Below are positions 1 to 10,962 of a stretch of 64,000 bases of DNA, one piece after another (the stretch's first letter is position 1; each line of letters opens with the position of its first letter). Position numbers and translations under genes: made by a program. The notes beneath the pieces were generated by a model. It was not told where the DNA came from. It did not search any database and saw nothing but the letters and a program-made list of their open reading frames with translations. This DNA is from Icerya purchasi (taxonomy: Eukaryota; Arthropoda; Insecta; Hemiptera; Monophlebidae): positions 224,685,064-224,749,063 of the forward strand of contig CM077115.1 of NCBI GenBank assembly GCA_039619475.1. The letters run 5' to 3'.

Positions 1-484
1 TCTCTATTTAAACCTTTCTATAATTTCTCCAGTTGTTGGGTCAAAGCCGCTGGAGTGCCCGAAAGAAAATATATAAAATATTATTTTATATTTTAAAAAA
101 AAATACTTTCGCAAAACCGCCTGGAATACTACTACATCCTACTACATCCTACTAGGATATGGTTCGCTCGGTTTTTAAAGTTATATAAAAAACCAGAACG
201 AAAAGAAAAAAAAACGACGAATGTCAATTGTTGGTTAATTTTTGAAAAATGATTATATACCTTTAGTAGGAGGATATTTTTACAATCATCTCCCGATACC
301 AACAGTATCAAAACACCCCCCCGCGTGTCAAAAGATTTCATAATTGTCTCCTTTTTAGATTCTTTTTTTTTTTTCCGAAATTGGATTATTATGGTATTTT
401 GTATAAATATAAAATAACTAAATTCCTTAATAACGAACAAAAATAAGAATACATTAAAATAAATACCACAATTTAAGGAAACAG
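1..484. other. Unassigned AT-rich DNA
   Basis: No gene recognised. The stretch holds about two and a half copies of a 10-bp unit (actacatcct) near 129-155 and several A/T homopolymers. The open frame on the minus strand here is low-complexity and has no recognisable domain. Confidence 0.5.
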
Positions 485-605
485 TTTTTCGAGGATAGCT
501 CGTCATCAGATAACAACACAGAGTACAACTAAAACTAAAAACGCACTAATTGACTGTACTCTGTGTTTTCCTACAGCTGATGAGATAGGCTATGACCGAA
601 AACGA
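485..605. repeat. Inverted-repeat hairpin with hammerhead-like arm motifs
   Basis: A perfect 13-bp inverted repeat (515-527 against 555-567) forms the core of a longer, imperfect palindrome. Outside the core, each arm reads outward as CTGATGA, then 12-14 nt, then GAAA: on the plus strand at 577-583 and 598-601, on the minus strand at 503-509 and 487-490. On the minus arm the intervening bases can form a short GAG/CTC stem. CTGATGA plus GAAA around a short stem is the conserved core of hammerhead ribozymes, known in Penelope-like and other retroelement termini. I cannot identify convincing stems I and III, so ribozyme identity is a hypothesis; the palindrome itself is directly visible. Confidence 0.6.
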
Positions 606-939
606 AAATGTATTTTAAAATTGAAGTAAAGTAAATTTTTACTTATTTCTGTTTGTTACAGGTTATGTATGTACATTTTCGTCTTTCTTTTTTTGTTTTT
701 TTTTTTTGTTTTTTTTTTTTTTGTTGTCTTTTTTTTAAAATTTAGACCCATCTAATACGGCGAGAGACCAATAGCCCGGTGCAATGATAATTTCCGATAT
801 TATCAATAGTAGGATTCGAAACACCATGATAGGCTATCGACAAAGTTTTTGTTCAAGCTCGTAATTGTATCTTTGTGTTCGAAGAAATGCGTTAACAAAA
901 CAGCCACGTAGTATAATTCCGATTTAAAAGTTCAGTCAC

Positions 940-1050
940 TAGTTATTTTTTTTTTTTTGTTTTCCGATTTTAACCAGCCAACAATGGCTAGATAGATAAC
1001 TGAAGCCGGGCCATAAAAAAAAAAATAAATAAATAAATAAAATAAAATAA
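940..1050 (+). mobile_element. Probable LINE 3' end with A-rich tail
   Basis: A short unique stretch ends in gccgggcc at about 1012 and passes into an A-rich tail with an (AAAT)n-like pattern to about 1050. The same kind of 'CC then poly(A)' ending is seen on the RNase H LINE at 6.6 kb (minus strand) and at 2.5 and 5.6 kb. I infer a 5'-truncated, plus-strand non-LTR insertion. No coding remnant is visible, so the 5' boundary is uncertain. Confidence 0.4.
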
Positions 1051-1254
1051 ACGTCTATTTGAAGACTATTTCAAAGAAGATCTACACGTACCTTACCGAC
1101 TTACACACTGTGACCACTTCGTGATAATGTAGAACATAAATTTAACGCACGCAGCCGGTATTACTACGAAACATAGATATTAAAGTGAAAAACGTCAAAT
1201 TTAAAATAGATATTACGCAATTCTATATGAAGTAATTTTTTGTTAAAATACATA

Positions 1255-1615
1255 TGTACATTAATTACAGCGTAATTCTTAGGCTACCCCCCATTAGAAC
1301 CCAATTTTATGTCACGTTTGTTATATTTTATAGGATTTTTGTTATTGTTATTTAAAAAATGTAACGAAAAATGTAACGAAAAAATGTCTTAATATATAAT
1401 GAAAGTTAAATGTTCGGATAGGATTTTTGTGATTACGTTATCTTTTTTTGTGTTGATGCCGGTAAGAATTACGTTGTAAATTTTGGTAATTTTATACAAA
1501 GTATAGAAGAGAAAGAGACATAAATAAAAGCAAGAGGGGTCAAGGGGCACAGCTCCTTGCGAGGCCAAAATGGCAGAGTTATATAAATAAATATATATAT
1601 ATATATATATATATA
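1255..1615 (+). mobile_element. TA-flanked repeat family C, copy 1
   Basis: This copy aligns in direct orientation with 50085-50460 and in reverse with about 37640-38212. Shared landmarks in order are a left block containing cgtaattctt, a run of 'aattttatgt' motifs, a block with acgttgtaaattttg, a tacaaagtataga block, and an end block with ggccaaaatgg followed by (TA)n. The left and right blocks (about 1264-1280 and 1465-1480) are inverted relative to each other, so the unit has subterminal inverted repeats like a non-autonomous DNA transposon. No protein is encoded; the two open frames across it on the minus strand are incidental. Confidence 0.7.
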
Positions 1616-1619
1616 CGAA

Positions 1620-2510
1620 AACCGGATACGGAGATCGACTGATGAAGGAACGCAAAGCGGCTTCCCTGGAAATTCGTGCGACATTGTTATTAGCGCAATT
1701 TTCAAAGTGATCGGGCACAGGCGGTATTCCGACAAGAAAGTCTTTCACTCGCAATCGGTCAGTCCCGCTTCAACAGTGCAGTGCAAAAGATGTCTTGCTA
1801 ACATTTGTTTAGGGGAAAATAAAAGAGAACGGAGAAAACGTTTTCGGGAACATCGACTGATGTGAGGGATTAGCCGGCGTTGTGTAAAGGCTGTCGATAA
1901 AAACGATCGAGACACGGACAGAACGGCTACCGGGAAAAGCAATAGCGGAAAAAAGAAAATTGGGAAAGGGGTCAGAGAGGGCCTCATAGAGAAAATGAAG
2001 TATCTCCAACCGCGTTCCAATAGTGGTTGTACATTGCGAACGATTTGAACAACTGTTACAATCAAAAGAGCTCCGAATCGCTCAAGAATGCTATCCTAAA
2101 GTTAGATAATACATACCGTGTGTGTTTGCATATAAAAGCTGTAGACTTTTCTTTTTGTAGGATCATTAAGATATTAAAAGTATGGTTTGGAGAAATTAGA
2201 TGAGAGATAAATATAAAAGTGTGGGGGGGGATACGGTTTTTTAAAATTAGCCGGCATTGTTGAGAGGAACGCATGGATTGTTCGCTGAATACATTCTGAG
2301 TTATAGGTTTCGCTGGAAAGTTGCTGCTACAGTATAGTGACGTCGATTATCTCGTTTTGAAAATTATTTGAGCCGTGTTCAACAACTGTCGCGAGTATTG
2401 CTGGAAAACTACGATGTCGTTGGCTGTATAAGTGCGCCATTTTCGCTAAAATCAACCATCTAGCGACGTTGAAATACCCACTCTGCTATGGAGCGAAAAA
2501 TATAGGACGG
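1620..2510. other. Unassigned intergenic DNA
   Basis: No gene, RNA or repeat family recognised. Minus-strand open frames between 1745 and 2274 are short, mutually overlapping and without a known domain. Confidence 0.5.
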
Positions 2511-2550
2511 GCCGTGAACAGTTTATTCAGTGCCAAAAAAAAAAAAAAGA
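2440..2550 (+). mobile_element. Probable LINE 3' end with poly(A)
   Basis: The sequence gaacagtttattcagtgcc runs straight into a 14-base A run at 2535-2548. It closely resembles the block immediately before the poly(A) at 5591 (gaactgttctattcgggcc), so both are probably 3' ends of related non-LTR elements on the plus strand. The 5' limit is not visible and no coding region is attached. Confidence 0.4.
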
Positions 2551-2559
2551 AACCGTCTT

Positions 2560-5390
2560 AATATTGCAATAACTCCGGTCTAGATTGCACCATTTTTCAT
2601 TCTCGCTATTTAACGAACAGGATAAATTTCGATAGAGAATAATTCTAACGGTGAAAGCTGGCAACGTAAATTTCCGATAGGTAGCAAAAAAATTTAATTA
2701 ATTTCAAAATATAGCTGAAAATTAACGAAAAGTTATTTTCACATTTTCCGTGAGATAATCTTCATTGGTATTTATGAAAAGTAATACAGTAAAAGGAATA
2801 TCGTGTTACATTTTTACCACAATTCGAAGAAGCTACCTTGGCGCTAGATTAGGCAGTGGTGTTGTTTCAGTTGCTATATCCTGCTGCCGCATCATAACTA
2901 CCAAAAAGTTCACTTGCGCTGGGTTAACGTCTTTCATTGCGGAAGTTGGTGAGCGCTATTAATGAAATTCGCGAGATGCGGCATAGTGTACCATTAGGGA
3001 AATTAAAGTGAAAAAAATTACCGTAAGTAATTAAAAACGAATTTTCTATGTTACAGAAAGCAACATCATGCTAGAGGACCATGTGTCTTAGTCGGAAAAT
3101 TTTATGAAACTCGACCCATCTGACCATGAAAAAACGCCCGATGGAATTGGACTTTTGTAATAACCGAAGAAGAATGCAAAAAAAGAAAATTTACGATTAG
3201 CGTTTACAGATTTACGTATTTCATAGCGGTTTTTTCTTTGCATTTTTTTCATATGTTGCGCAAGAATGACATTGCTATCAGTATATATTGTTATTTAATT
3301 CTGATAAACTTTCTAATGCTTTTCAGGTGTTCTTTTTCCTTCAGTTAAATTATTTTCTCTTATAATACGTCAAATAAAATGTGTTTAAATATAGTAAAAA
3401 TTAAAATTAATCTGGAAAAACAATAACAAAATCCTACTGCCAACCGTCATATAAATTCTCTGACGATACACGAAAAAGAAAAAGAAATAAATAAAAATAA
3501 ATTTAAAAAATCGGTTATTTTCAGCGTGAAGCGCGTTGTTTTTCAGGACAAGTAATACAACTATTGGGGAGCTGTGCAAAACATACACTGGCGCGTTATC
3601 GCGAAGTTAAACATCGACACTGCAGCCGAAAGGTACGATGTATGTTTCACGTTAGTGTAAAAATCAATGACAACAGATGCAGGTGCGCGGTCGGCAAATT
3701 ATATCGATATCGGAGTGTTTGCGAGCGAGAATTTTTACAGCGAGCGGCAAATCCGCTACGAACTGAACGGGATCTATCTCACTCTGGTTTATTAGCAAGT
3801 TTTGATGAAAGCCGCTTTACACGGAACCAGGTCAGCGCGGCAGAGGACGTCCCCTCGCCTCGGAGAAGTACTTGTATTCCCTTTAGCGCGGGAGAAAAAA
3901 AAATATTTTGTTAAGCATCAGCTGCGGTAACGACTGATAACGAAAATCGCTTGTTACAACTCCCTGAAGAACAAAAGCCGGAAAAGAACGATTCAAATAA
4001 CCGGCGAGAGCTGGTCGGCTCCTGTTTGTCTGTTGTTGACAAGACTTTACCCCCGACAAAACGTTCAGCGAAATAGCAAAACAGCCACTCACACATACAC
4101 ACTATCGAAAGTTGCCGACTTTTGTTCCCTGACGAGCCGAAATATCGGACGACCGACTGCCTGAAGACAATAACACAGGGCGCGCACCTTTCGTCGCAGG
4201 CAGTTTGAAAAATCGGCCAGATATTATATATGGCTTTTTTCGCTCCCGATAGAGATACAATCATTCCCTTTTCGACTATTTCAGCTAACTAAGCATTTTC
4301 AAGCGACTCTTTTGCCTTAAAAGTCGCCGCCGTTGTTGTTATCCGCGATCTGCATTACGGCAGACCGCTCGCTGGAATTCTTTTCACCGTTTTATCTCAT
4401 CTAAATCTGTAAAACCATGCCTACCGAGCGATCTTCCCCTTTGTGCTTCAGAGCTGATTTCGAAATCCCTTTTTTTACACCCAGACGTTCAGAGGCCACT
4501 AAGTGTAATTCGAACAATTCGAATATTACTGCGAACGGAAAGATCTGCCTCGTTATATATAGGAGAGTGTACCTCTGAAAGGAACTGTTCCGAAATCGCT
4601 GTCGCTAAGTTTAATTAACAAAGGCGACCGGTCGCTTTTAAATAAATGCGCGCAAAAAATTTGGCCCCACTCGGTTATCATCGTGTACGGGAAAATTGTC
4701 TCCGGCGCACAATCAAATCGTTCCATTTCACACTTAATTTGAAATAATAGAACGTCGTCCAGGTAAAATTCAGTTCACGGAGAAACAAATTAACTCTCCT
4801 CTCCTTTAGATTGATTAAATACTTCACACACTAACAATAAGTGAGAAAAGTGTGAAGTTACACTTTACTCCGAGGACTTGTTCTAGAAATATTATTCGGC
4901 TTTCTAACGGTTACTCTATAGACGTCGTAAATGTATTTTAAGAGAAATTTTTCATTTAATATTAAGTTCGTTAAGCTATACTATAGATTACTGATAATTT
5001 ATGGAAATAACATGTTTAAAGGCCAGAAAAGTTTTTTTTTTTTGTTTTTTTTTTTTTTTTTAAATTTTAAAATGGTTAGAAAGTTAATCGTATGTAAAAA
5101 TATGTATTATTAAAGTTTGTGCACGGTCGGACATAGTGTGATGTAAATAACATATGGCTGTGGTGATGACACGCATAGGATGAGAGTTATTCTGTTATTT
5201 TAAGATGGACGATTTTATACTACGTGTTATTTCAAGAATGAAAGAATAATTATAAAATTAATCTACAAAATGTTTTTTTATAAACATGTTTTCAAACCTA
5301 TACGTATTATAATAAATAGGCAAAGACAAAACAGTTCAGTATCACCTTTTTCTCCTCTGTTTATTAACCGATTTTCTTCTTTAATTTTTT
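2560..5390. other. Unassigned intergenic DNA
   Basis: No gene recognised. Opposite-strand overlapping frames at 3564-4264 are in more GC-balanced DNA but show no domain. There is a T-rich tract near 5030-5060 and otherwise plain sequence. Confidence 0.5.
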
Positions 5391-5394
5391 TTCT

Positions 5395-5608
5395 CGTTTA
5401 GCAGCTATTAACCATCCATCATCTTTAGTGTTATCGGTACACAATGTTTCATTGAGCATTGTGGGCACTGCCAGCAGTTGCGGCCATAATGTAGAATGAA
5501 ATTTCTCTTCCTGAATTTTCTATTATTAGTATTTTTTAATATCTAGTCGTGTCGTAGTTTGCTGGCCAAATGAACTGTTCTATTCGGGCCAAAAAAAAAA
5601 AAAAAAAA
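5395..5608 (+). mobile_element. Probable LINE 3' UTR with 18-base poly(A)
   Basis: About 200 bp of non-coding sequence ends in ttcgggcc followed by an uninterrupted A run at 5591-5608. The terminal 19 bp are similar to those before the poly(A) at 2535. I interpret this as a 5'-truncated non-LTR retrotransposon end in plus orientation; no open frame supports it. Confidence 0.4.
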
Positions 5609-6080
5609 CATTTTTTGGAAACAGTTATATATTTTTTTTTCTTATTTAAATAAAAAATTAATATAAAAAATGAAAAATAAGATCGCTTTATAGCCTAATA
5701 AACTTGTTCTTATTAAAATGTTTCTTAATAATCATCATTATTGACTTTTTTGACAGTGTATTCAAGGTGTCATCTAATATCATTTAAATTGTGATTTGCC
5801 GTTATTTTATTAAATTTATTTTTTATTCAATTATAATGGCACTGAAAACTGTTTTGTATTGTAGGTACGTATAAAAGTGTATGTTCTCAGATATGTATAA
5901 TGGAACGAATATGTGTATAAGAGTAGAAAAAACATTTTTGGAAATACGCAAAGTCACATATGTTTTCCTCAAATTTTTAATAATAATTATGGTCGTATTT
6001 CGACCAATGGACGAACACTAGTTAATATGATTATATGTAAGTAATAAACCGAGACTATAAAACATTAAAAAATTAAAAAT

Positions 6081-6181
6081 CATAACGCCAACATGTTTCG
6101 GATACATTGCTGCATTATCATGATGTGAATGTGAATATACCATGATTATGGAGCAACGTCTCTGAAACATGTTGGTGTTAT
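6081..6181. repeat. Imperfect palindrome with about 40-bp arms
   Basis: Positions 6081-6122 and 6141-6181 are inverted copies of one another with roughly eight mismatches; the best-matched part is acatgtttc against gaaacatgt. Read outward, each arm has an ATGATNA motif, then a short interval, then GAAAC. In the right arm the interval contains a GGAG/CTCT pair that could close a short stem. This has the same layout as the hairpin at 485-605. It may be two head-to-head copies of a retroelement terminus. Function is not established. Confidence 0.6.
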
Positions 6182-6598
6182 TTAATATATTAATGTTCTC
6201 TGGTCGATTCGTTGCTTACAAATAATTAAATTAATTTACTTTCATCATTACCGTTAATAAAACCGTTGAACGTGGGAAAAGGGCGGTGTTCATCAAATTA
6301 CCATGATTAATTTGATATGTATTTCTTTTTTTTATGTACACTGCCTATTTATTCGTATTATATTGTATATATATATAAATATACACATATATAATTATCA
6401 AAAATGTTACAAAGAATTTTACATCAATTATTAATGTTAGCAATAGTTACGAAATTACACTGGGTTTTCTCATAATGCGAATGGCATAAATTAACAAAAA
6501 AAATGTAAATCATTCAATGACTGTCGGTTTTTTTTTCTTTTTCTTGTTCTTTTTTTCTTTTTAGTGGCGCTGTTACAAAAACAAAAGCCTACGTTGTC

Positions 6599-6600
<2 letters not shown>

Positions 6601-6633
<33 letters not shown>

Positions 6634-8150
6634 GGCTCGCCTTTAATATAGGCATTAACCCATTCCAAAATAATAAATTAATATATTTAAGTTACAATCG
6701 AATACGGTTAGATACTGCGGACAAGAAAGAGGCAATTATTGGAATAACCGAAGGATGAGGAAATGTTAGTAAAAAGGAAGCACTGTAGGGGGGTGGAATA
6801 TTAATTCTAAGTAGATTTGTGTATAAGATATATCGTTCATGGTATAAGGAGGAGCACTCGAAAAAAAACATGGTTAGCATCACAGTAAAAGCTGTCGTTT
6901 GGGGGGGTGAAGCGGGCAAAAAAGGGTAGGTGATAGAGAAAAACGATATCGGGAGGAGGGTAGTAGGCTATGTCCGAAGCGCAATCTGCACATAGAGACT
7001 ATTATGGATCGGCGGAGCAAAGGAAACGAAGAGAACCATGATTTTTGGGGGAGGGCAGATTGAATAGTCGAGTAGGATGAGCTGCGATTGGAGGAGGAAG
7101 AGGCATAAGTGTCTGCCCAAAGCCTCAAATGGAGCTCTTTGGAGACGGAGATGATGTTATCTGCCGGAAAAGTGTTAATAACATTGCCGTTTTGTGCAGC
7201 ATTGCGAGCCAATAGATCAACATCCTCATTACCTTGTATGCCGGAGTATCCGGGGATCCACAGAAAATCAATCCGTATGGAGTTGGTTCTGGATAGACTA
7301 GCAATGATTGCGCGGATGTGGAGAATGGTTGATTCAAAGGATGGAGTAGGGTGTACGGAGCAGATAGATTCTAGAACACTTCTGGCGTCAGAGATTAATA
7401 GAAGATTATCGATTTCGGACGGGGGGGAAATGTAAAGTAGAGCACGGAGAATTGCATAGGATTCGGCATAAAAGATGGAACAGTGGGGATCAAGTCTAAA
7501 GGATTCGAAATAGTTTTGTGAAGGAATTAATAAGAAGGAAGCTCCTACTTCATGAGCGCCTTTGGATCCGTCGGTAAAAAAAGCCAAGTGTGAAGGGAAG
7601 AGGAGTTGCTTTGAGTTTTGGAATTCACTATTAACAATATTATTCGAGCACGATTTGGCCTGTACAGGTAATAAAAAAAGTTTCGGTGGTGTTAGCATGT
7701 CGAAAAGATTAAGTGAAAAATAAAGAGGTTTATTAAGAGGAATGATATTTTGAGGGAAAGTGAGTAACCTTCTAGAAATATAGGACAACAGTGGAATTCT
7801 ATTTGGGGAAAAGCGCCATTTATACAATATATATCTATAGGAATGTAGGAGATTGGGAGAGGAAAAGGAAAGTCGTTTTGTTAGGAATCTATATCCAAGA
7901 AAGGATCTGCGTAGAGATAGGGGTAGAATATGGGCCTCCGCGTGCATAGCTGTAATGGGGGTAGACCTCAGAGCCCCCAAGCAAAGGCGTAGGCACGAAT
8001 TTTGAATGCGATCCAGTTTAATAAGTGGACTTTTGGAAGCGCTCCCATAAATAAAAGAGCCGTAGTCCAATTTAGAGCGAATTATACGTTGTCGATTGAA
8101 CTGAAAATAGTTTAAATAATTCATTTAGAGAGCTACTTCTTGTTATAATC
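6601..8150 (-). mobile_element. 5'-truncated RNase H-bearing LINE
   Basis: This is a non-LTR retrotransposon on the minus strand. Its 3' end is marked by a 32-base T run on the plus strand (6601-6632), which is the poly(A) tail, preceded in element orientation by gcgagccc. The coding part starts abruptly inside the sequence that normally follows the reverse-transcriptase palm, so the endonuclease and reverse-transcriptase domains are missing. 5' truncation is usual for target-primed insertion. A domain order of RT thumb, RNase H, Cys/His tail fits the I/Jockey-like group; the exact clade cannot be settled by eye. A clear target duplication was not identified. Confidence 0.8.
6692..8124 (-). 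pseudogene. LINE ORF2 fragment: RT C-terminus, RNase H, Cys/His tail (broken)
   Basis: The 414-residue open part (to about 6880) begins with a region typical of the sequence after the RT palm (SKLDYGSFIYGSA, residues 17-29). A ribonuclease H domain follows at about residues 180-310, with acidic residues D185 (FFTDGSK), E221 (FYAESYAILRAL), D246 (LISDARSV) and D303 (GNEDVDLLA). The histidine usual in the 'PGHSG' loop is tyrosine here (Y293), so activity is doubtful. The reading frame is lost near 6890-6920, inside the Cys/His tail, and resumes in another frame with FFFECSSLYHERY to a stop at 6692. An in-frame stop lies directly before the first Met, so the start is a truncation artefact and not a true initiation site. 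Confidence 0.85.
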
Positions 8151-8183
8151 TAAAGATAAAACGAGTTCCAATTTATAAATTTT

Positions 8184-8347
8184 ACTATACTAAACACACT
8201 AAGGTCGGGGTAATCGGGTAGGTGCCATTGGGTACTCCTCCCTTCATGCTTAATTCCATTCATACGTATTGCTAAATGTCCTTGACCGTCCGCTTAGTAC
8301 ATTATAAAAAAAAAAAAAAACAAAAAAAAAAAAACTATACTAAACAC
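8184..8347 (+). mobile_element. Short poly(A)-tailed insertion with 14-bp target duplication
   Basis: The 14-bp sequence actatactaaacac occurs at 8184-8197 and again at 8334-8347. Between them lie 136 bp (8198-8333) ending in an A14-C-A12 tail. Perfect direct repeats plus a poly(A) tail are the hallmark of LINE-mediated insertion. The body, about 105 bp, encodes nothing and shows no clear polymerase III boxes; it could be a severely truncated LINE, a SINE or a retrocopied RNA. The perfect duplication suggests a fairly recent event. Confidence 0.85.
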
Positions 8348-8349
8348 GT

Positions 8350-9190
8350 GCACACGTACTCGGAATTTTACACTTCGTGAAAGTCAAAATTCACTGCCCA
8401 TTTTCGTCTGGGAATGTTCAATTCCCTTATGTTGAAAACGCAAATTGCGTCGTACAGATGATTCGGTTTTAATTAAATTAATGAGTACTATACCCAGTCA
8501 CATAATAAACGAAAAACAAATAGGTGTATGGAAGAGGGAAGTGAGGAAGTGGTTGAAAGAATGGTGCAAAGATTAAGGAATTTTGCTGCATCCTCTTTTC
8601 CCTTTATTATTATTGCTGCATTTTTTAGGGCTCTTTTAGACCATCTATTTACCAGTTTCGTTTTCTTTTTTCTTTCCTGTACATTAAAGTATGCAATATA
8701 AAATATATAAGCGGCTCCTGTGTATGGGTGTATTATTGTGTAATTCATATATATATATATATATTTGCGTCGATTGATATATTTTATTTTTAGTTTTTTG
8801 GTTTAATACGTTCGATCTAAGTAGTAAGAATGATTAATTGTAATTTTGTTTACTAGAATAAACGATAATAAGAGTGTTGGACACTCACGCAACGGTCATA
8901 CTTGCCCAGTGAGACCCACAACTTATTTATTTATATAAAAAAAAAAATAATAAAAAAAAAAGTGTGTCCATTATTACTTAATCGGTTAAAACATTTTGAA
9001 TAAAAAATAAATAAATCAGTAAAATAAATAAAAATCCTCGAATTTTCATACTATACAAAAAGAATTGGTAAGGAAGAAAATGTGCGTGTGTATGGGGGAT
9101 CGTCGTTGTCCACCAAAGTGAACGTGCCATCTTAAAGCCAAGCGCGCACCATCATTTGACTGCGATTGGGAAAGAATGATAGATACAGCG
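8350..9190. other. Unassigned AT-rich DNA
   Basis: No gene recognised. There is a short (TA)n near 8747-8764 and A/T-rich simple sequence near 8937-9030. The minus-strand open frame at 8488-8748 has no recognisable domain. Confidence 0.5.
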
Positions 9191-9192
9191 AC

Positions 9193-9209
9193 GGGGGGGG
9201 GGGGGGGGG
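9193..9209. repeat. G17 homopolymer
   Basis: An uninterrupted run of 17 G on the plus strand. Long G/C homopolymers are unusual in this AT-rich DNA; C16 runs also occur at 31385 and 34450. Confidence 0.9.
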
Positions 9210-9507
9210 TTAATAAGCAATAAATCGGAATTTTACCTCACTTCAAGTTAACACTTTTAGTTTTTGTTCACCTCTCATCGTTTAATGTTGGTCCAGGCCT
9301 TGTGTTTTCTTAGTTATTTGACACTGTAAAGTACTTTTCAAATATGTAACCACGGCGAAGTATCCGAAATAATTCGCTTGTCGAAGAAATTTTTTTTATT
9401 TACTCCGATTATCGTGTTAACTCGCGGAGCAGCCCAGCTTAGTAGACACCTGATCTCCGCCCCGGCAACAGTAATACGTAGAGAGAATTTTATTTTATTA
9501 TACTAAA

Positions 9508-9786
9508 GTCACGGCAGCCAATTTTGGCTTCCATTACCGAAGTCTCCAGTTCTCGATCCCGGGGGACGATAGAAATTATTATTAGCGAAAAATAATTAAT
9601 TAAATAATCGTTGACAGTCACGTGGAGGGAAGGCAAAAGCAAAACACGCATACATATGCGCGCTAGTTGATGCGTAGTAGGCAGTCGCAAACGACAGAGG
9701 CTGCATTTGTATCACGATAAATCAAACATTTTCAAACAGTTCCCCAAGTGTGTGTAGTCTTGCGTCTCTACACTAGAGTGTTGCGT
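9508..9786 (+). mobile_element. tRNA-derived SINE family A, diverged copy
   Basis: The body aligns in order with the better copy at 50462-50741: a 'cacgtgga-ggcaa-agcaaa' block, then atatgcgcgctag, then gtagtcttgcgt, then a gttgc ending. The 5' part (9508-9575) is a degenerate tRNA-like head with a B-box-like gttctcgatccc at about 9549-9560. It has no A-rich tail. Divergence from the 50-kb copy indicates an old insertion. Confidence 0.7.
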
Positions 9787-9789
9787 AAT

Positions 9790-10928
9790 CGGTATGGAAA
9801 TTACCGGACAGTGCAACCATAAAATGCATCTCCCAATTTGCCCGTCCAGCACGGGACGAGATTAGGCCAACTTATCCCACACCAGAGAGAATGCCTCTAC
9901 ATCCAGCGCTGAATCGAATTAGCTATAACACGTGATGACGTGATACTAATCAGTGTAAATTTTATATCTGCAAACATGTTGTATCTGTTCTGCGGCCGGA
10001 ACTGTTGCAGAACATTTTCTGTTTAATATAACATTTAAAATATCCCCGAACCTTAATTACTGGAAAATTATAGATTCAAAAGCGCCGTACTGGCATCTCA
10101 GGACATAATATATAGAGGTATATGTAGATATTATATAAATTGCTTTCATTGGTAGGCTTTGCAGGAAAATCTCGACATATATATCTCCGGTTAGTTAGTG
10201 GAAAAAATACGACTAGAGGTTTTGTTTTGCAAATCGATCAATACGTCCAACAGTGGACATATTTATATCGTTCCGCAGATGATCTAGCGCATTACCGCGC
10301 CCAAAGGAATCACAACCGAAAAGAATGTTAGCGAAGTTGAGCTATGGTGAAATATTTGAAACGGTCGAATGGCGAATAAGTGCTGGGGAAAAAAAAGAGA
10401 AAACCGCGCGATAACTGCAAATATAAATATCCTGAGTGTAGAGTAAACTACCGAGTTCGTGTACGTTCGTTGCTGAGTTTTTTTTTCTTTCATCGAGGAA
10501 AATTGAATACCTAAAGACGGGCAGAAGAAGTACAATGGGAAACGTCAAATGTAGGAGTCTGCGGAAAATTCCGAGTAGCCGGAGAGCAAACCGGAAAACC
10601 GGTGTCGAATTTTTCGACGAATACTCGTCTCTCCTAAGAGAACGGCGAGGAAAACATAAAGAAAATCGGAACACGCGACATCGGCAACAGACTGGAAGCT
10701 GAAATTTCAACAGGAATATTGGCAAGAGTGAAATAATCAGAAAATAAGGTCGGATAAGTTTCCAAAAATTATTGCTACGACAGACCAATGATTAAGTTTG
10801 TAGCACCGCGCGCTATCGCCATTACTTGCTTTTCAGGAAATAACTAGAACCGTGATAAATAATTAGAATTAGAACGGACATATTATTACCATGATTATTA
10901 TTATTATTATTATTATTATTATCATTAC

Positions 10929-10962
<34 letters not shown>

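Noticed and set aside
1389..1754. 121-residue minus-strand frame
   Set aside because: It runs through the family C repeat and a TA tract; the Tyr-Ile run is the translated (TA)n.
6692..7435. Plus-strand frame 7109-7435 and the frames overlapping the LINE
   Set aside because: They are shadows of the minus-strand RNase H coding region.
10342..10788. 148-residue minus-strand frame
   Set aside because: Hydrophobic and Phe/Arg-rich with no domain; it overlaps another frame and has no supporting context.
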